A DNA stretch of 59,841 bases, taken from assembly GCA_964352375.1 (NCBI GenBank), contig CAYGSA010000005.1:1-59841 (forward strand). The letters are read 5' to 3'. Under the pieces are notes generated by a model, which had not been told where the DNA came from, made no database searches, and saw nothing but the letters and a program-made list of their open reading frames with translations. The first letter of the stretch is position 1; every line of letters begins with the position of its first letter. The DNA is from UBA1672 sp964352375 (GTDB lineage Bacteria; Pseudomonadota; Alphaproteobacteria; Micavibrionales; Micavibrionaceae). Both the position numbers and the translations under genes were made by a program. This document shows positions 44,474 through 53,052 of the stretch, one piece after another.

Positions 44474-45271
44474 ATGGCTGATGAAACTAAAAATAATGGT
44501 GCAAATTCAAATGGTGCTGATGCTGGCTCCGCTAAGAGCGCTATGCCGCTTTTTTATAAGAAACCTATCCCTTTGGATGCCAAGAAGCATGGCGATTTAT
44601 CATTGAGACATAATTTTGGATTTGAATTTACGCGTGAAGCCAATGCCGTGCCTATTAACCTGGTTGAAATGCCGCAGATATCAGCGTTTTATCCGATTGC
44701 TTTTAGTCCTGATGCGAATGCCACCCCTGTTGCTCTTCTTGGTCTTCGCGATAAGGAGAATTTGCTGCTTGATGAGAAAGGCGGATGGGACCAGACGCTT
44801 TATATTCCTTCCTATATCAGACGTTATCCTTTCATCTTTTCAGAAATTCCAAATACTGAGCAACTTACACTGTGCATTGATGATACCGACAAGGTTATTG
44901 AAAAATCAGATAAAAACACGTTTTTTGATGCTGAGGGCAAACCAACCGAACTTTCAAATAACGCCCTTAAATTTTGTAAATCATATCATGCGGCAGCTCA
45001 GCAAACCATTGGATTTGGCAAGGCCCTTGCCGAGGCTGACATTTTAATTGATCGCGAGGCACAGATTAATATCGCTGGAAATCGTCGTATCAATTTCTCT
45101 GGTTTCAAGATCATTGATGAAAAGAAATTTAATGCGCTTGATGACAAAATTATCCTTGAGTGGCGTGAGAAGGGCTGGCTTCCTGCTGTTTATGCCCATC
45201 TTTTCTCTGGATCACAATGGCAGCGCCTTTCACGTTTGCTGAATGAACGCCTAGAGAGTGAAGCGGCCTAA
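44474..45271 (+). CDS. SapC-family protein
   Basis: A 265-aa member of the SapC family (PF07277), first described next to S-layer genes. Supporting segments: FYKKPIPLDAKKHGDLSLR, NAVPINLVEMPQISAFYPIAFS, LLGLRDKENLLLDEKGGWDQTLYIPSYIRRYPFIF, and the C-terminal DDKIILEWREKGWLPAVYAHLFS. The extreme N-terminus is Asn/Gly/Ala-rich. No signal peptide. Biochemical activity of the family is not established. A weak hairpin with a T-run follows the stop at 45289-45304. Confidence 0.85.
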   Translation: MADETKNNGANSNGADAGSAKSAMPLFYKKPIPLDAKKHGDLSLRHNFGFEFTREANAVPINLVEMPQISAFYPIAFSPDANATPVALLGLRDKENLLLDEKGGWDQTLYIPSYIRRYPFIFSEIPNTEQLTLCIDDTDKVIEKSDKNTFFDAEGKPTELSNNALKFCKSYHAAAQQTIGFGKALAEADILIDREAQINIAGNRRINFSGFKIIDEKKFNALDDKIILEWREKGWLPAVYAHLFSGSQWQRLSRLLNERLESEAA

Positions 45272-45340
45272 ATTTAGCTTCGTTAGGAAAAAAACCTTTT
45301 TCATCAGTCACTTTATCAGATCTGTGGATAGCTGCATGAT

Positions 45341-45385
45341 ATCGGCTTGAGGGAGTTGTATGGTTTTGATTCGGTGTGTTAGATT
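45341..45385 (+). promoter_or_regulatory. Element shared with 35186-35253 (copy B)
   Basis: Carries the blocks CGGCTTG, AGGGAG, TATGG, GTTTTGATT and GTGTGTTAGATT in the order found in copy A. Here it ends 40 nt before the start of the 45425 gene. Confidence 0.5.
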
Positions 45386-45424
45386 TCAATTATATTTTAA
45401 ATTCCACACCACACGAGGGACATT

Positions 45425-46057
45425 ATGGCTAAAGTTGGAGCGCAGAGAGCGGCGGTTCTTACAGGGAAATCTAAATCTACTATTCAGCGGGCTATGAATA
45501 GCGGAAAACTCTCTTTTGAGCTTGATCAGAATAAGCGACGCGTTATTGATGTTTCTGAACTGGAGCGTGTTTTTGGAATTAAGCAACAAAGCCTTCAACA
45601 ACCTGCTGCTCCGGCAGTTCAGGCTTCTGTCGCAAGCGAACAGCCCGCTGCCTTGACGTCAGACATACAATACGCGGTAGAGCAAGAACGGATGAGGATG
45701 CAAATTAAAATGCTTGAGCAACAGCTTTCTACAGCTGAAGAGCGTCTTGATGACCTTGCAGACCAGCGTAATAAATGGGAAAAGCAGGCTTCACAAGTTT
45801 TGATTACGAGCCAGTATTCGCAGAAACAAGCGGAAGATTTGCGTCAACAGATTAAGCAGCGTGAAGAGCTTGCACGTCAGCGTCGCTTGCAAAACGCAAA
45901 AGTTCAAAACGCCCAAACGAGCAGTGTGGCATCACGGCCTATGTCTGAAAAAGGCAAAGAGCTTGAGAAAAAGGTTCAAGGCATGAGTGCGCAGAACGAA
46001 AACACCTCTGATGATACAGGGTCTGTTTTTCGTTTTTGGAAGCGTGCCAAAGGTTAA
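45425..46057 (+). CDS. HTH DNA-binding protein with long coiled coil
   Basis: 210 aa. The N-terminus (residues 1-55: AAVLTGKSKSTIQRAMNSGKLSFELDQNKRRVIDVSELERVFG) is a MerR/excisionase-like winged helix, with KSTIQRAMNSGKLS as recognition helix. After a Gln/Pro/Ala linker comes a coiled coil (about 80-165). Similar HTH-plus-coiled-coil proteins occur on plasmids and integrated elements in Alphaproteobacteria, but no other mobile-element gene is seen nearby. Ribosome site GAGGGA about 5 nt before ATG. Target unknown; it has its own shared upstream element. Confidence 0.75.
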   Translation: MAKVGAQRAAVLTGKSKSTIQRAMNSGKLSFELDQNKRRVIDVSELERVFGIKQQSLQQPAAPAVQASVASEQPAALTSDIQYAVEQERMRMQIKMLEQQLSTAEERLDDLADQRNKWEKQASQVLITSQYSQKQAEDLRQQIKQREELARQRRLQNAKVQNAQTSSVASRPMSEKGKELEKKVQGMSAQNENTSDDTGSVFRFWKRAKG

Positions 46058-46098
46058 TACTCGGTATTCCTTACTAGAATTTTTCTATAAATCAGTGT

Positions 46099-46134
46099 TA
46101 TAATGGGGCTCTTATCAATAAGGGCCTTATTTTT
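46099..46134 (+). terminator. Hairpin with T-run overlapping a promoter-like TATAAT
   Basis: Stem 46107-46115/46118-46126 (9 bp including one G-U) followed by TTATTTTT. It can terminate the HTH gene. TATAAT at 46099-46104 just before it would be the -10 of the next gene, whose start codon is at 46135. Confidence 0.6.
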
Positions 46135-46908
46135 ATGCGTATATTTTTGATTTCAAGTTTTGTTTTCATATTTATTTTTGTGCCTGCATATGCACAAGAT
46201 GATGCTTTGCCTGATACAACGGGTGGGGCGGTTTCCGATGTCAGCGAAAGCCCCGAGAGCGGTAATATTTTTGACCAGGCCAGCGCTGCTGATCAGAATG
46301 AGGCGCGACGTTTCTTAAAATACTGCTCTGAGAATGAAACACTGAGCAGGCAAAAAGACTGTAAGTGCGCTGCTGTCTCTTATTTAGAAACCCGTATTAA
46401 GTTAGGCGCTGAGGCTACGCCTAAACAGATTATGGATCAAACCAGAAATTCTTGTCTGCTGAACCCTAAAGATGCCATTTCAGAGGAGGATAAGATTAAC
46501 ATCGACAAATACTCTGAAAAAGATATTGAGGAAGCAGAAGAAGCCTATGCGTTTTGTAAAAGCAATCGTGCTTACAATATTGCCTATGATTGCGAGTGCT
46601 TTGCGTCTAAATTTTTAGAAATGCGCCACGAGAACGGGCCTTTGTATCCAAAGGAAGATATTTATATCAATATGAAGCTTCATTGCAGGAATGTTGTAAA
46701 CTCTACGGGCGTTGAATATTCAATGTGCATGACCAGCTCAACGTTCAGAAATACGAATGGGATTGAGCAAAAGAAATTTTGTGAGTGTTATGCGCGCCAC
46801 TGGGCCAATAGTTACAAGACCTATAGTGGTGTTATTGACACGAACTCTCGCAGACATTTCAAAGGCTTGGCTCGGGCGCATTGCAAGAGGCACGAGAACT
46901 ATAAGTAA
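46135..46908 (+). CDS. Exported protein with three cysteine-patterned repeats
   Basis: A 257-aa protein with a signal peptide (MRIFLISSFVFIFIFVPAYA). The mature part holds three tandem units of about 65-75 residues, each with four cysteines: C-x11-C-x-C-x28-C (units 1 and 2) and C-x17-C-x-C-x31-C (unit 3). Examples of the CxC site are DCKCAAVSYLE, DCECFASKFLE and FCECYARHWAN. Aromatic/Leu positions after CxC are also conserved. Oxidised, each unit could form two disulfides; reduced, it could bind metal. No named domain is recognised. It stands alone and is convergent with the acyl-CoA dehydrogenase gene, whose stop abuts. Confidence 0.75.
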   Translation: MRIFLISSFVFIFIFVPAYAQDDALPDTTGGAVSDVSESPESGNIFDQASAADQNEARRFLKYCSENETLSRQKDCKCAAVSYLETRIKLGAEATPKQIMDQTRNSCLLNPKDAISEEDKINIDKYSEKDIEEAEEAYAFCKSNRAYNIAYDCECFASKFLEMRHENGPLYPKEDIYINMKLHCRNVVNSTGVEYSMCMTSSTFRNTNGIEQKKFCECYARHWANSYKTYSGVIDTNSRRHFKGLARAHCKRHENYK

Positions 46909-48495
46909 TTAAATGATGTCTGTCAGATAAGCAGGTGCGAGGGGCATTATGTTTTTTTGATAGAAATCTGAGATATCTTTTATGGTGTGGCCTGATGTTG
47001 GTTTGAAGTCTGCTTGTTTCTTAGCAGCGCGGCTTAACATATATGCTCCCAATAATATTGCGTATGCATTTAGGTAAGGGGTTGCATGCCAGGCAATTTC
47101 GCTCATGTCTTTTTTTAATAGTGCTTGCGTTGATTTCTTGAGAACAGCTAAATTCTTGTCATGTACATGCCCTTGCATTTCTTCGATTATTTGAAATGCG
47201 ACGACGCCTTTGTCGCGTACTATCTTGCGAAAGGCGAGATCCATAGCCTGAATGCCGTTTGTGCCTTCGTAGATTGGAAGAATGCGTGCATCTCGGTAAT
47301 ATTGCGCCGCGCCTGTTTCTTCCACAAACCCCATGCCGCCATGGACTTGCAAGCCAGTTGAGGCCACATTTACGGCCATATCAGTGCACCAGCTTTTGAC
47401 AATTGGTGTCAGGAAATCGGCGCGTGGTTTGTTGTTTTCAAGTGCTAATGCCGCGTCATAGGTCATCAGGCGCCCTGCCATGGTGCGAGACTGCATATCG
47501 AGGATCATGCGCTGTACATCGGGGTGTTCGATGATGTTTACGCGCTTCCCGCTCTCAAAGGATTTTCCTTGTTTGCGGTCGGCAGCGTACCAGATGGCAT
47601 GCTGGAGGGCGCGTTCGGCTATGGCGACACCTTGGAGGCCGACTGAAAGCCTTGCATTATTCATCATCGTGAACATGCATTTTACGCCCTGCCCTTTTCC
47701 GCCGATCAGATAGCCCTTTGCGTCATCGAATTCCATTGTGCAGGTCGGGGAGGCATGGATGCCGAGCTTGTGTTCCAATCCGATACAATTTACGGCATTA
47801 CGTGTTCCGTCCTCTAAAATCTTAGGTACAATGAAAAGTGATATGCCTTTTACATCTTCTTCGGCATCTGGAAGACGTGCGAGGACGAGGTGAATGATAT
47901 TGTCGGTTAAATCATGGTCACCATATGTAATATAGATTTTCTGGCCTGAAATTTTATAGCTATCGCCATCTTGTTCGGCTTTAGATCGAATCAATCCAAG
48001 ATCAGAACCTGCGCCTGGTTCGGTCAGATTCATGGTGCCTGTCCATTCCCCAGAGATCAGCTTTTCAAGGTATTTGTCTTTTTGCTCCTGCGAGCCGTGA
48101 TGTGCGATGGCCTCGACAGCGCCTTGATTGAGGAGTGGGCATAAGCCGAACGACATATTTGCGCCCTGCCACATTTCTTGAATCGGGAATGCTATGCCCC
48201 ATGGCAAGCCCTGCCCACCATATTCGGGATCGAACGGGACAGCGTTCCAACCCCCATCGCAATAAGATTTATAGGCTTCTTTGAAACCATTAGCCGTTTT
48301 AACATTGCCGCCTTTAAGTATTGCGCCTTGCTCATCGCCTGATTTATTGATTGGCGCGAGAATACCAGAGGCGAGTTTTGCCGCTTCGTCTAAAATGGCT
48401 TCGCATGTTTCAGGATCAAGGTCATCATGCTGAAATCCCAAAACGTCATTCAGGGTAAACAGCATATCTTTTACGGGTGGGGTGTAGGTGCTCAT
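46909..48495 (-). CDS. Acyl-CoA dehydrogenase, long form with extra C-terminal domain
   Basis: FAD-dependent first step of beta-oxidation. The ATG at 48495 (MSTYTPPVKDMLFTLNDVLGF) is the start typical of this alphaproteobacterial group and falls 2 nt after the preceding gene's stop; the longer open frame upstream lies across that gene. The 528-aa length exceeds the usual 380-400 aa by a C-terminal extension. Motifs: MNLTEPGAGSDLG, GEEDV/ISLFIVPKIL region, GLEHKLGIHASPTCTMEFDDAKGYLIG, MNNARLSVGLQGVAIAERALQ, QVHGGMGFVEETGAAQYYRDARILPIYEGTNGIQAMDL. Chain-length preference is unknown. Confidence 0.92.
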   Translation of the reverse strand: MSTYTPPVKDMLFTLNDVLGFQHDDLDPETCEAILDEAAKLASGILAPINKSGDEQGAILKGGNVKTANGFKEAYKSYCDGGWNAVPFDPEYGGQGLPWGIAFPIQEMWQGANMSFGLCPLLNQGAVEAIAHHGSQEQKDKYLEKLISGEWTGTMNLTEPGAGSDLGLIRSKAEQDGDSYKISGQKIYITYGDHDLTDNIIHLVLARLPDAEEDVKGISLFIVPKILEDGTRNAVNCIGLEHKLGIHASPTCTMEFDDAKGYLIGGKGQGVKCMFTMMNNARLSVGLQGVAIAERALQHAIWYAADRKQGKSFESGKRVNIIEHPDVQRMILDMQSRTMAGRLMTYDAALALENNKPRADFLTPIVKSWCTDMAVNVASTGLQVHGGMGFVEETGAAQYYRDARILPIYEGTNGIQAMDLAFRKIVRDKGVVAFQIIEEMQGHVHDKNLAVLKKSTQALLKKDMSEIAWHATPYLNAYAILLGAYMLSRAAKKQADFKPTSGHTIKDISDFYQKNIMPLAPAYLTDII

Positions 48496-48497
48496 CG

Positions 48498-48974
48498 TTA
48501 TAAGTCTATCCCAAGAGAGCTTAAGATTGTACCAACAAGTAAGATAAGAATGATTACGGCCAATGCAATCAGCATGTATTGCGCCACGATTGCAAGAATT
48601 CCAAACCCTATTGCTGTTCCGCCAATCCATCGGTTGTCGCTCTTTACAAAACCAAGGACACCATTGACTATTCCCCCGAGGGCGATGAGTATTATGATGA
48701 GAGACCAATAATCCGTCCAGTGTTTTGGATTCTCCTTTGGTGGCACGGCTTCGGCTTTTTCGACGACTTTAATGGCATTGATTAGTTTTTCTTTAATACT
48801 CAGCGCTTTTTCAACGGCCACATCTTCCAAAGTTGGTGCCGGCGGGGCGAATTCGTTCAATATCCATGGCGTCGTCACGGAGAGCGAGAACGCCAGTAAG
48901 GCTATGACCAAACCCATCACAGCAAAATTCTGATTTTTTTGATGCCCTTCTCTGTTTGGCATTGTTTCAGTCAT
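48498..48974 (-). CDS. Unrecognised small membrane protein
   Basis: The start at 48974 (MTETMPNREG) has AGGAGC about 8 nt upstream and gives 158 aa. Three hydrophobic helices are seen (about residues 18-40, 90-107 and 118-155, the last perhaps two). The loop after the first helix is charged (residues about 50-80). The stop lies 2 nt before the acyl-CoA dehydrogenase start, so the two are coupled. Function not known. Confidence 0.75.
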   Translation of the reverse strand: MTETMPNREGHQKNQNFAVMGLVIALLAFSLSVTTPWILNEFAPPAPTLEDVAVEKALSIKEKLINAIKVVEKAEAVPPKENPKHWTDYWSLIIILIALGGIVNGVLGFVKSDNRWIGGTAIGFGILAIVAQYMLIALAVIILILLVGTILSSLGIDL

Positions 48975-49024
48975 TTTGGCACGCTCCTTGCAAAACACTT
49001 TTCCATGATCAATGAGTTTAAGAT

Positions 49025-49825
49025 ATGAATGATAGTAACACAATACAGCAATTAAGCGCTGCTGCGCCGCGTCCCGTGGTTTCAGCTGTGCAAAAAGCCA
49101 GTGATAAATCGGGGGTCGATTTTTCCTATTTGCTCACTCAGGCCAAGGTTGAGAGCAGTTTTAACCCTATGGCGGAGGCAAAAACCAGTTCGGCCACGGG
49201 GCTGTATCAGTTTATTGATTCTACTTGGATGAATATGGTTGATCGTTACGGGGAGCAGTATGGCCTTCACACCAATGGCAAGACCCGTGACGAGGTTTTG
49301 GCGATGCGCAAAGACCCAGAAGCAGCCTCTTTTATGGCGGCGGCTTTTGCATCGGAAAATGAAACATTCCTGAATAATCAATGGGGTGGAGATGTTGGTG
49401 CGACGGAGCTTTATCTTGCGCATTTTATGGGCGCTAGTGGGGCGTCATCGTTTTTGAACGCGTTGGATGATAATCCCTTACAAACGGCTGCTGATCTATA
49501 CCCGGCAGCGGCGCGTGCTAATCAGGGTGTCTTTTATGACCGCGTGAGTGGTGAAGCGCGGACACTGGCGCAAGTTTATGATTTCTTTGATCAAAAATTT
49601 CAAGACGTTGCGCCGCCTCCTCGTTCTGTAGCGGTTTCTGAGCCGCGCCCACAGCATAACGCGCTTTATTCGGCCAGTACGCAGATTTCAAATCACTCCT
49701 TTATGTTAGAAACACAGGCGCAGCGTGATTCGAATGCTGGTTCAACTTTGAATAACGGGTTCTTTAACTTGCTTATCAAACCACTTGACGTGGCCTTGTT
49801 GCTGGATGATAACGCTCATCTATGA
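49025..49825 (+). CDS. Lytic transglycosylase (SLT domain)
   Basis: Cleaves peptidoglycan glycan strands. The SLT fold occupies residues about 20-150: catalytic Glu43 in AKVESSFNP, then SSATGLYQFIDSTWMNMV, and AELYLAHFMG-type segment (ATELYLAHFMGASGASSFL). No N-terminal signal peptide is evident, unlike most family members, so export would need another route or the true start may differ. The C-terminal 80 residues are Ser/Gln-rich. It overlaps the next gene by 4 nt (ATGA). Confidence 0.85.
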   Translation: MNDSNTIQQLSAAAPRPVVSAVQKASDKSGVDFSYLLTQAKVESSFNPMAEAKTSSATGLYQFIDSTWMNMVDRYGEQYGLHTNGKTRDEVLAMRKDPEAASFMAAAFASENETFLNNQWGGDVGATELYLAHFMGASGASSFLNALDDNPLQTAADLYPAAARANQGVFYDRVSGEARTLAQVYDFFDQKFQDVAPPPRSVAVSEPRPQHNALYSASTQISNHSFMLETQAQRDSNAGSTLNNGFFNLLIKPLDVALLLDDNAHL

Positions 49826-50547
49826 GTGATAATCCAATTTATGTTTTAGATAAGCGGCTTTCCTTGCATCAGCCTGATGGAGGATTACGCACTTCAATTG
49901 ATGCTGTGCTTCTTGCGGCGGCATGCCCTGCGGCAGTTGGACAGAGCGTGCTTGATTTGGGATGCGGCGTTGGCAGTGCGGGATTGTGTGTGTTGAAACG
50001 CGTTAAAGATGTTATGCTTTACGGAGTTGATATTCAAGAAGACCACATTGATATTGCGCGGAATAATGCTGCTCTTAATGGTTTGGAGGCTTGTTTTACA
50101 CATGTGGATATCCGTGACGCCGAGGGGCTTGATCCGTTTGATCATATTATCTGTAATCCGCCCTACCGCGATGCAGGTGCTTATATCCGCTCTCCCTCCG
50201 CCGCGAAGGACACGGCGATTGGGCATGATATGCGTTTGCAAGAGTGGACGGATTTTGCGTGGCATCATATTAAGGGGCAAGGCAGCCTTACTCTTATTCA
50301 TGATGCAAGCCATACGGACGCACTTATTCGTTCCCTCTATAGCGAGCGTGGCAGGCGACGGTTTGGTGGTGTTGAGATTATCCCTCTTTATCCAAAGTCA
50401 GGCCTTCATGCAAAACGGGTGATTGTTCGTGCGTGGAAACATCGCAAGTCGCCATCTACGCTTTTTTCAGGCCTTGTCATTCACAAGGAGGACGGCACAT
50501 ATACAAAAGAAGCCAATGATATCTTACGAAACATGGCTTCTTTATAA
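49822..50547 (+). CDS. trmN6: tRNA1(Val) (adenine-N6)-methyltransferase family protein
   Basis: 241-aa class I SAM methyltransferase. The SAM site is VLDLGCGVGSAGLCVL (about residues 42-57), followed by VDIQEDHI, and the N6-adenine catalytic motif NPPY at 112-115. The N-terminal LHQPDGGLRTSIDAVLLAAACPA is typical of the TrmN6/YfiC group that modifies A37 of tRNA1(Val). The exact target in this organism is inferred from family membership. Cotranscribed with the transglycosylase. Confidence 0.85.
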   Translation: MSDNPIYVLDKRLSLHQPDGGLRTSIDAVLLAAACPAAVGQSVLDLGCGVGSAGLCVLKRVKDVMLYGVDIQEDHIDIARNNAALNGLEACFTHVDIRDAEGLDPFDHIICNPPYRDAGAYIRSPSAAKDTAIGHDMRLQEWTDFAWHHIKGQGSLTLIHDASHTDALIRSLYSERGRRRFGGVEIIPLYPKSGLHAKRVIVRAWKHRKSPSTLFSGLVIHKEDGTYTKEANDILRNMASL

Positions 50548-50567
50548 ATTTTAAACTGAGATGTTGA

Positions 50568-50912
50568 TTAAGCCGCTTCGGCTGTTTTGTCTTTGATCTC
50601 TTCTGCTGAACCGTTCTTTTGAACAGATTTAATGCCGTTATCGCACGCTGCTTTTGATTCATACATTTCGCTACGGCCGATTTCCTGACCATTTCCAGCT
50701 TTGAGCACGAAATAAGGCTGTCCGCTTTTTGCTTCGCGTGTTTCGTAATGACCTGCGTCGCCTGAATTTTTCTGGACTGACTCAATGCCATTTTCACATG
50801 CTGCGCGTGTTGTGTAGAGTTCACTGCTCAGGATGATTTCGTGGTTTCCAGCTTTCAGGTTGAAATGGAACTGTCCATCTTTCGCTTGTTTGATTTCGTA
50901 ATATCCAGCCAT
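50568..50912 (-). CDS. YegP-family protein (two DUF1508 repeats)
   Basis: 114 aa made of two copies of the roughly 48-residue DUF1508 unit: residues 4-50 (YYEIKQAKDGQFHFNLKAGN...AACENGIESVQKN) and 55-101 (HYETREAKSGQPYFVLKAGN...AACDNGIKSVQKN). The tail is Ala/Glu/Lys-rich. The function of YegP proteins is not established; they are often stress-linked. GGAGAG ribosome site precedes the start. Confidence 0.92.
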   Translation of the reverse strand: MAGYYEIKQAKDGQFHFNLKAGNHEIILSSELYTTRAACENGIESVQKNSGDAGHYETREAKSGQPYFVLKAGNGQEIGRSEMYESKAACDNGIKSVQKNGSAEEIKDKTAEAA

Positions 50913-51025
50913 TTTAATAGCTCTCCTTCTGTAATATTATTAAGATCATAATAAAAGCGGTTTTAAGGCCTTATTACAAGTATAAATTGGTTTTTGCCCT
51001 GCTACGTGTCTTTGTGGTTTTTAGC

Positions 51026-52507
51026 CTAGACTTGGATTTTTTCGCGGAGGAACTGTTTGACCTTATCCATATGGATGCGCTCTTGGCTCATGGTGTTACG
51101 ATCTCGCACTGTGACGGTTTGATCGGTGATTGTCTCATTATCTATGGTGAAGCAATATGGCGTTCCGATTTCATCTTGGCGGGCGTAGCGCTTGCCGATA
51201 TTTTGTTTAACATCTAGGTCAACGACAAATTCTTCGCGCAGGTCAAGGTAGAGCTTCGTGGCGAGCGGGACGTGCTCTTCTTTTGCCGTCAGTGGCAAGA
51301 TTGCGGCCTTTTTCGGCGCCATTGACGGATGGAAGTTCATGTAAACACCTGACGGGCGGTTTTCATCAAGGGTGTAGGCCTCACAAATCAGGGCAAGGAC
51401 GCCGCGGGTTAGGCCTGTTGACGGCTCGATGACGTGTGGGAGGTAGCGTTCGTTCGCGGCTTGATCGTAATATTCGAGCTTTTGACCTGAAAACTCCTGA
51501 TGCTGAGTTAGGTCAAAGTTTCCACGGTGGGCGATCCCTTCTAGCTCATCAAAGCCTGGCGCGGCGAAAGGGAAGCGGTATTCTACGTCGATTGTGCGCG
51601 ATGAGTAATGCGCGAGATCATGCTTTGGCACATCTAGAAAGTGGAGCTCTTCTTTTGGGATTCCCAGAGAAAGCCAGAAATTTGTGCGTTGCTCAACCCA
51701 GAAGTCGAACCACATGGGTACGTCTTGTTCTTCACAGAACCATTCAAGCTCCATTTGTTCGAATTCGCGGCTTCGGAAGACGAAATTACGGGGCGTGACT
51801 TCGTTGCGAAAGGCTTTGCCGATTTGTGCGATGCCGAAGGGGATTTTTACGCGGCTTGAGTCGACAACGTTTTTAAAGTTCAGGAATATCCCTGCGCATG
51901 TTTCGGGGCGGAGGTAGGCTTTGTTTTCATCGCCCGCCGTTGCGCCAACATATGTGTGGAACATCATGTTGAATTGGCGTGGCTCGGTGAGGGTGCCTGC
52001 TGTTTTTACGTCGGGGCCGATGATGGTTGGGAATTGATCATAGGAAAGCTGATCGAGTGATTCTGTTTTATAGTCGCTTGCGCTTTTCCCTTTTGCTAGC
52101 TTTCCAATTCTTTTTTTGATTTCAGCGTCATCGGCGTCTTGGTCAAACGCAATCAATGCGCCTTGACCGTCATTTGGGATGTAGACCTTTACATGATCGG
52201 CGCGGTAGCGTTTTTTCGATTCGCGGCAATCGACCATGGGATCGCTGAAGCCGCCGACATGGCCAGAGGCCTCCCAGCTACGGGGGTTTTGAATGATTGA
52301 GCTGTCTACGCCGACGATATCAATCGGTGTGCCGTCAGGGCCTATGGGTGGGGTGATGACCATATCTTTCCACCAGCGGTCGCGCAGGTTGTTCTTAAGC
52401 TCTACGCCGAGTGGGCCATAGTCCCAGAATCCGTTCAGGCCGCCATATATATCAGAGGCAGGGAAGATGAATCCGCGGCGTTTACAGAGGGCTACTATGT
52501 CTTTCAT
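51026..52507 (-). CDS. glyS: Glycine--tRNA ligase, single-chain (alpha2) type
   Basis: Class II synthetase charging tRNA-Gly. The 493-aa chain begins MKDIVALCKRRGFIFPASDIYGGLNGFWDYGPLG, the hallmark of the dimeric alpha2 enzyme found in eukaryotes, archaea and some bacteria. Class II motifs: motif 2 region FRNEVTPRNFVFRSREFEQMELEWF, motif 3 region EPSTGLTRGVLALI, and an anticodon-binding C-terminal domain (FVVDLDVKQNIGKRYARQDEIGTPYCFTIDNET). Most Alphaproteobacteria instead use the alpha2beta2 GlyQ/GlyS enzyme, so this is atypical. Confidence 0.95.
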   Translation of the reverse strand: MKDIVALCKRRGFIFPASDIYGGLNGFWDYGPLGVELKNNLRDRWWKDMVITPPIGPDGTPIDIVGVDSSIIQNPRSWEASGHVGGFSDPMVDCRESKKRYRADHVKVYIPNDGQGALIAFDQDADDAEIKKRIGKLAKGKSASDYKTESLDQLSYDQFPTIIGPDVKTAGTLTEPRQFNMMFHTYVGATAGDENKAYLRPETCAGIFLNFKNVVDSSRVKIPFGIAQIGKAFRNEVTPRNFVFRSREFEQMELEWFCEEQDVPMWFDFWVEQRTNFWLSLGIPKEELHFLDVPKHDLAHYSSRTIDVEYRFPFAAPGFDELEGIAHRGNFDLTQHQEFSGQKLEYYDQAANERYLPHVIEPSTGLTRGVLALICEAYTLDENRPSGVYMNFHPSMAPKKAAILPLTAKEEHVPLATKLYLDLREEFVVDLDVKQNIGKRYARQDEIGTPYCFTIDNETITDQTVTVRDRNTMSQERIHMDKVKQFLREKIQV

Positions 52508-52850
52508 GTCTTTAATTTCCTTAATTTAATAACTTTATGCATGGCTTGCGCCGTTTTTCTTTTAAAGGCGAATACATCCTTTGGATGTGCTTCGCGGGGC
52601 TACNNNNNNNNNNNNNNNNNNNNNNNNNNNNNNNNNNNNNNNNNNNNNNNNNNNNNNNNNNNNNNNNNNNNNNNNNNNNNNNNNNNNNNNNNNNNNNNNN
52701 NNNAAATTTCTGTCTTTTTTACTTAAAATTTCTGGGTTTTGCGTTTTTTACGCGTTTTTATTTTTGTGCATCATGACCCTAAATGTAAGGAAAAACAAGG
52801 CCTTGGGTTAATTTAGGCAAAAAAAGTGATGAAAAGCTTTACTTTAATAT
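52508..52850. other. Intergenic region with assembly gap and hairpin
   Basis: No gene seen. Just before a 100-N gap (52604-52703) lies a hairpin, GCGAA-ACATCC / GGATGT-TTCGC (52568-52595), with small bulges and a TTT loop. After the gap the sequence is AT-rich and T-rich. A repeat at the contig edge may have broken the assembly. Confidence 0.7.
52604..52703. other. Assembly gap (100 N)
   Basis: Placeholder of unknown real length, so the distance between glyS and the 53053 locus is not known. Confidence 0.95.
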
Positions 52851-52854
52851 ATAA

Positions 52855-52946
52855 CGAAACTACTAAACTCAAAACCGAAACTTTTGAGTAATTATTAAGT
52901 AAAAATAAAATCAAAATCGAAACTATCAATATTTAAAACCAAAACT
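52855..52946. repeat. Four phased CGAAACT-type repeats
   Basis: Cores at 52855-52861, 52876-52882, 52918-52924 (all CGAAACT) and 52940-52946 (CAAAACT), three of them preceded by AAAAYC. Core-to-core spacing is 21, 42 and 22 bp, near whole multiples of two helical turns, so all face the same side of the helix. They lie 50-140 bp upstream of a promoter. Confidence 0.65.
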
Positions 52947-52994
52947 ACTGTAGTAATATTGCATTTTTACTGTAATTTTTTACATTCTTTTTTC

Positions 52995-53023
52995 TTGATT
53001 TTTATTATACTTATTGCTATAGT
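52995..53023 (+). promoter_or_regulatory. Sigma-70-type promoter
   Basis: TTGATT (52995-53000), 17-bp spacer, TATAGT (53018-53023). Transcription would start near 53030, just before the small gene at 53053. Confidence 0.6.
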
Positions 53024-53052
53024 GTTTTTATAGAAAGGAATTGGTTAGCAAT

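Noticed and set aside
45425..46057. HTH coiled-coil gene as evidence of an integrated plasmid or phage
   Set aside because: No integrase, relaxase, replication or phage gene, and no attachment-site repeats, were found around it.
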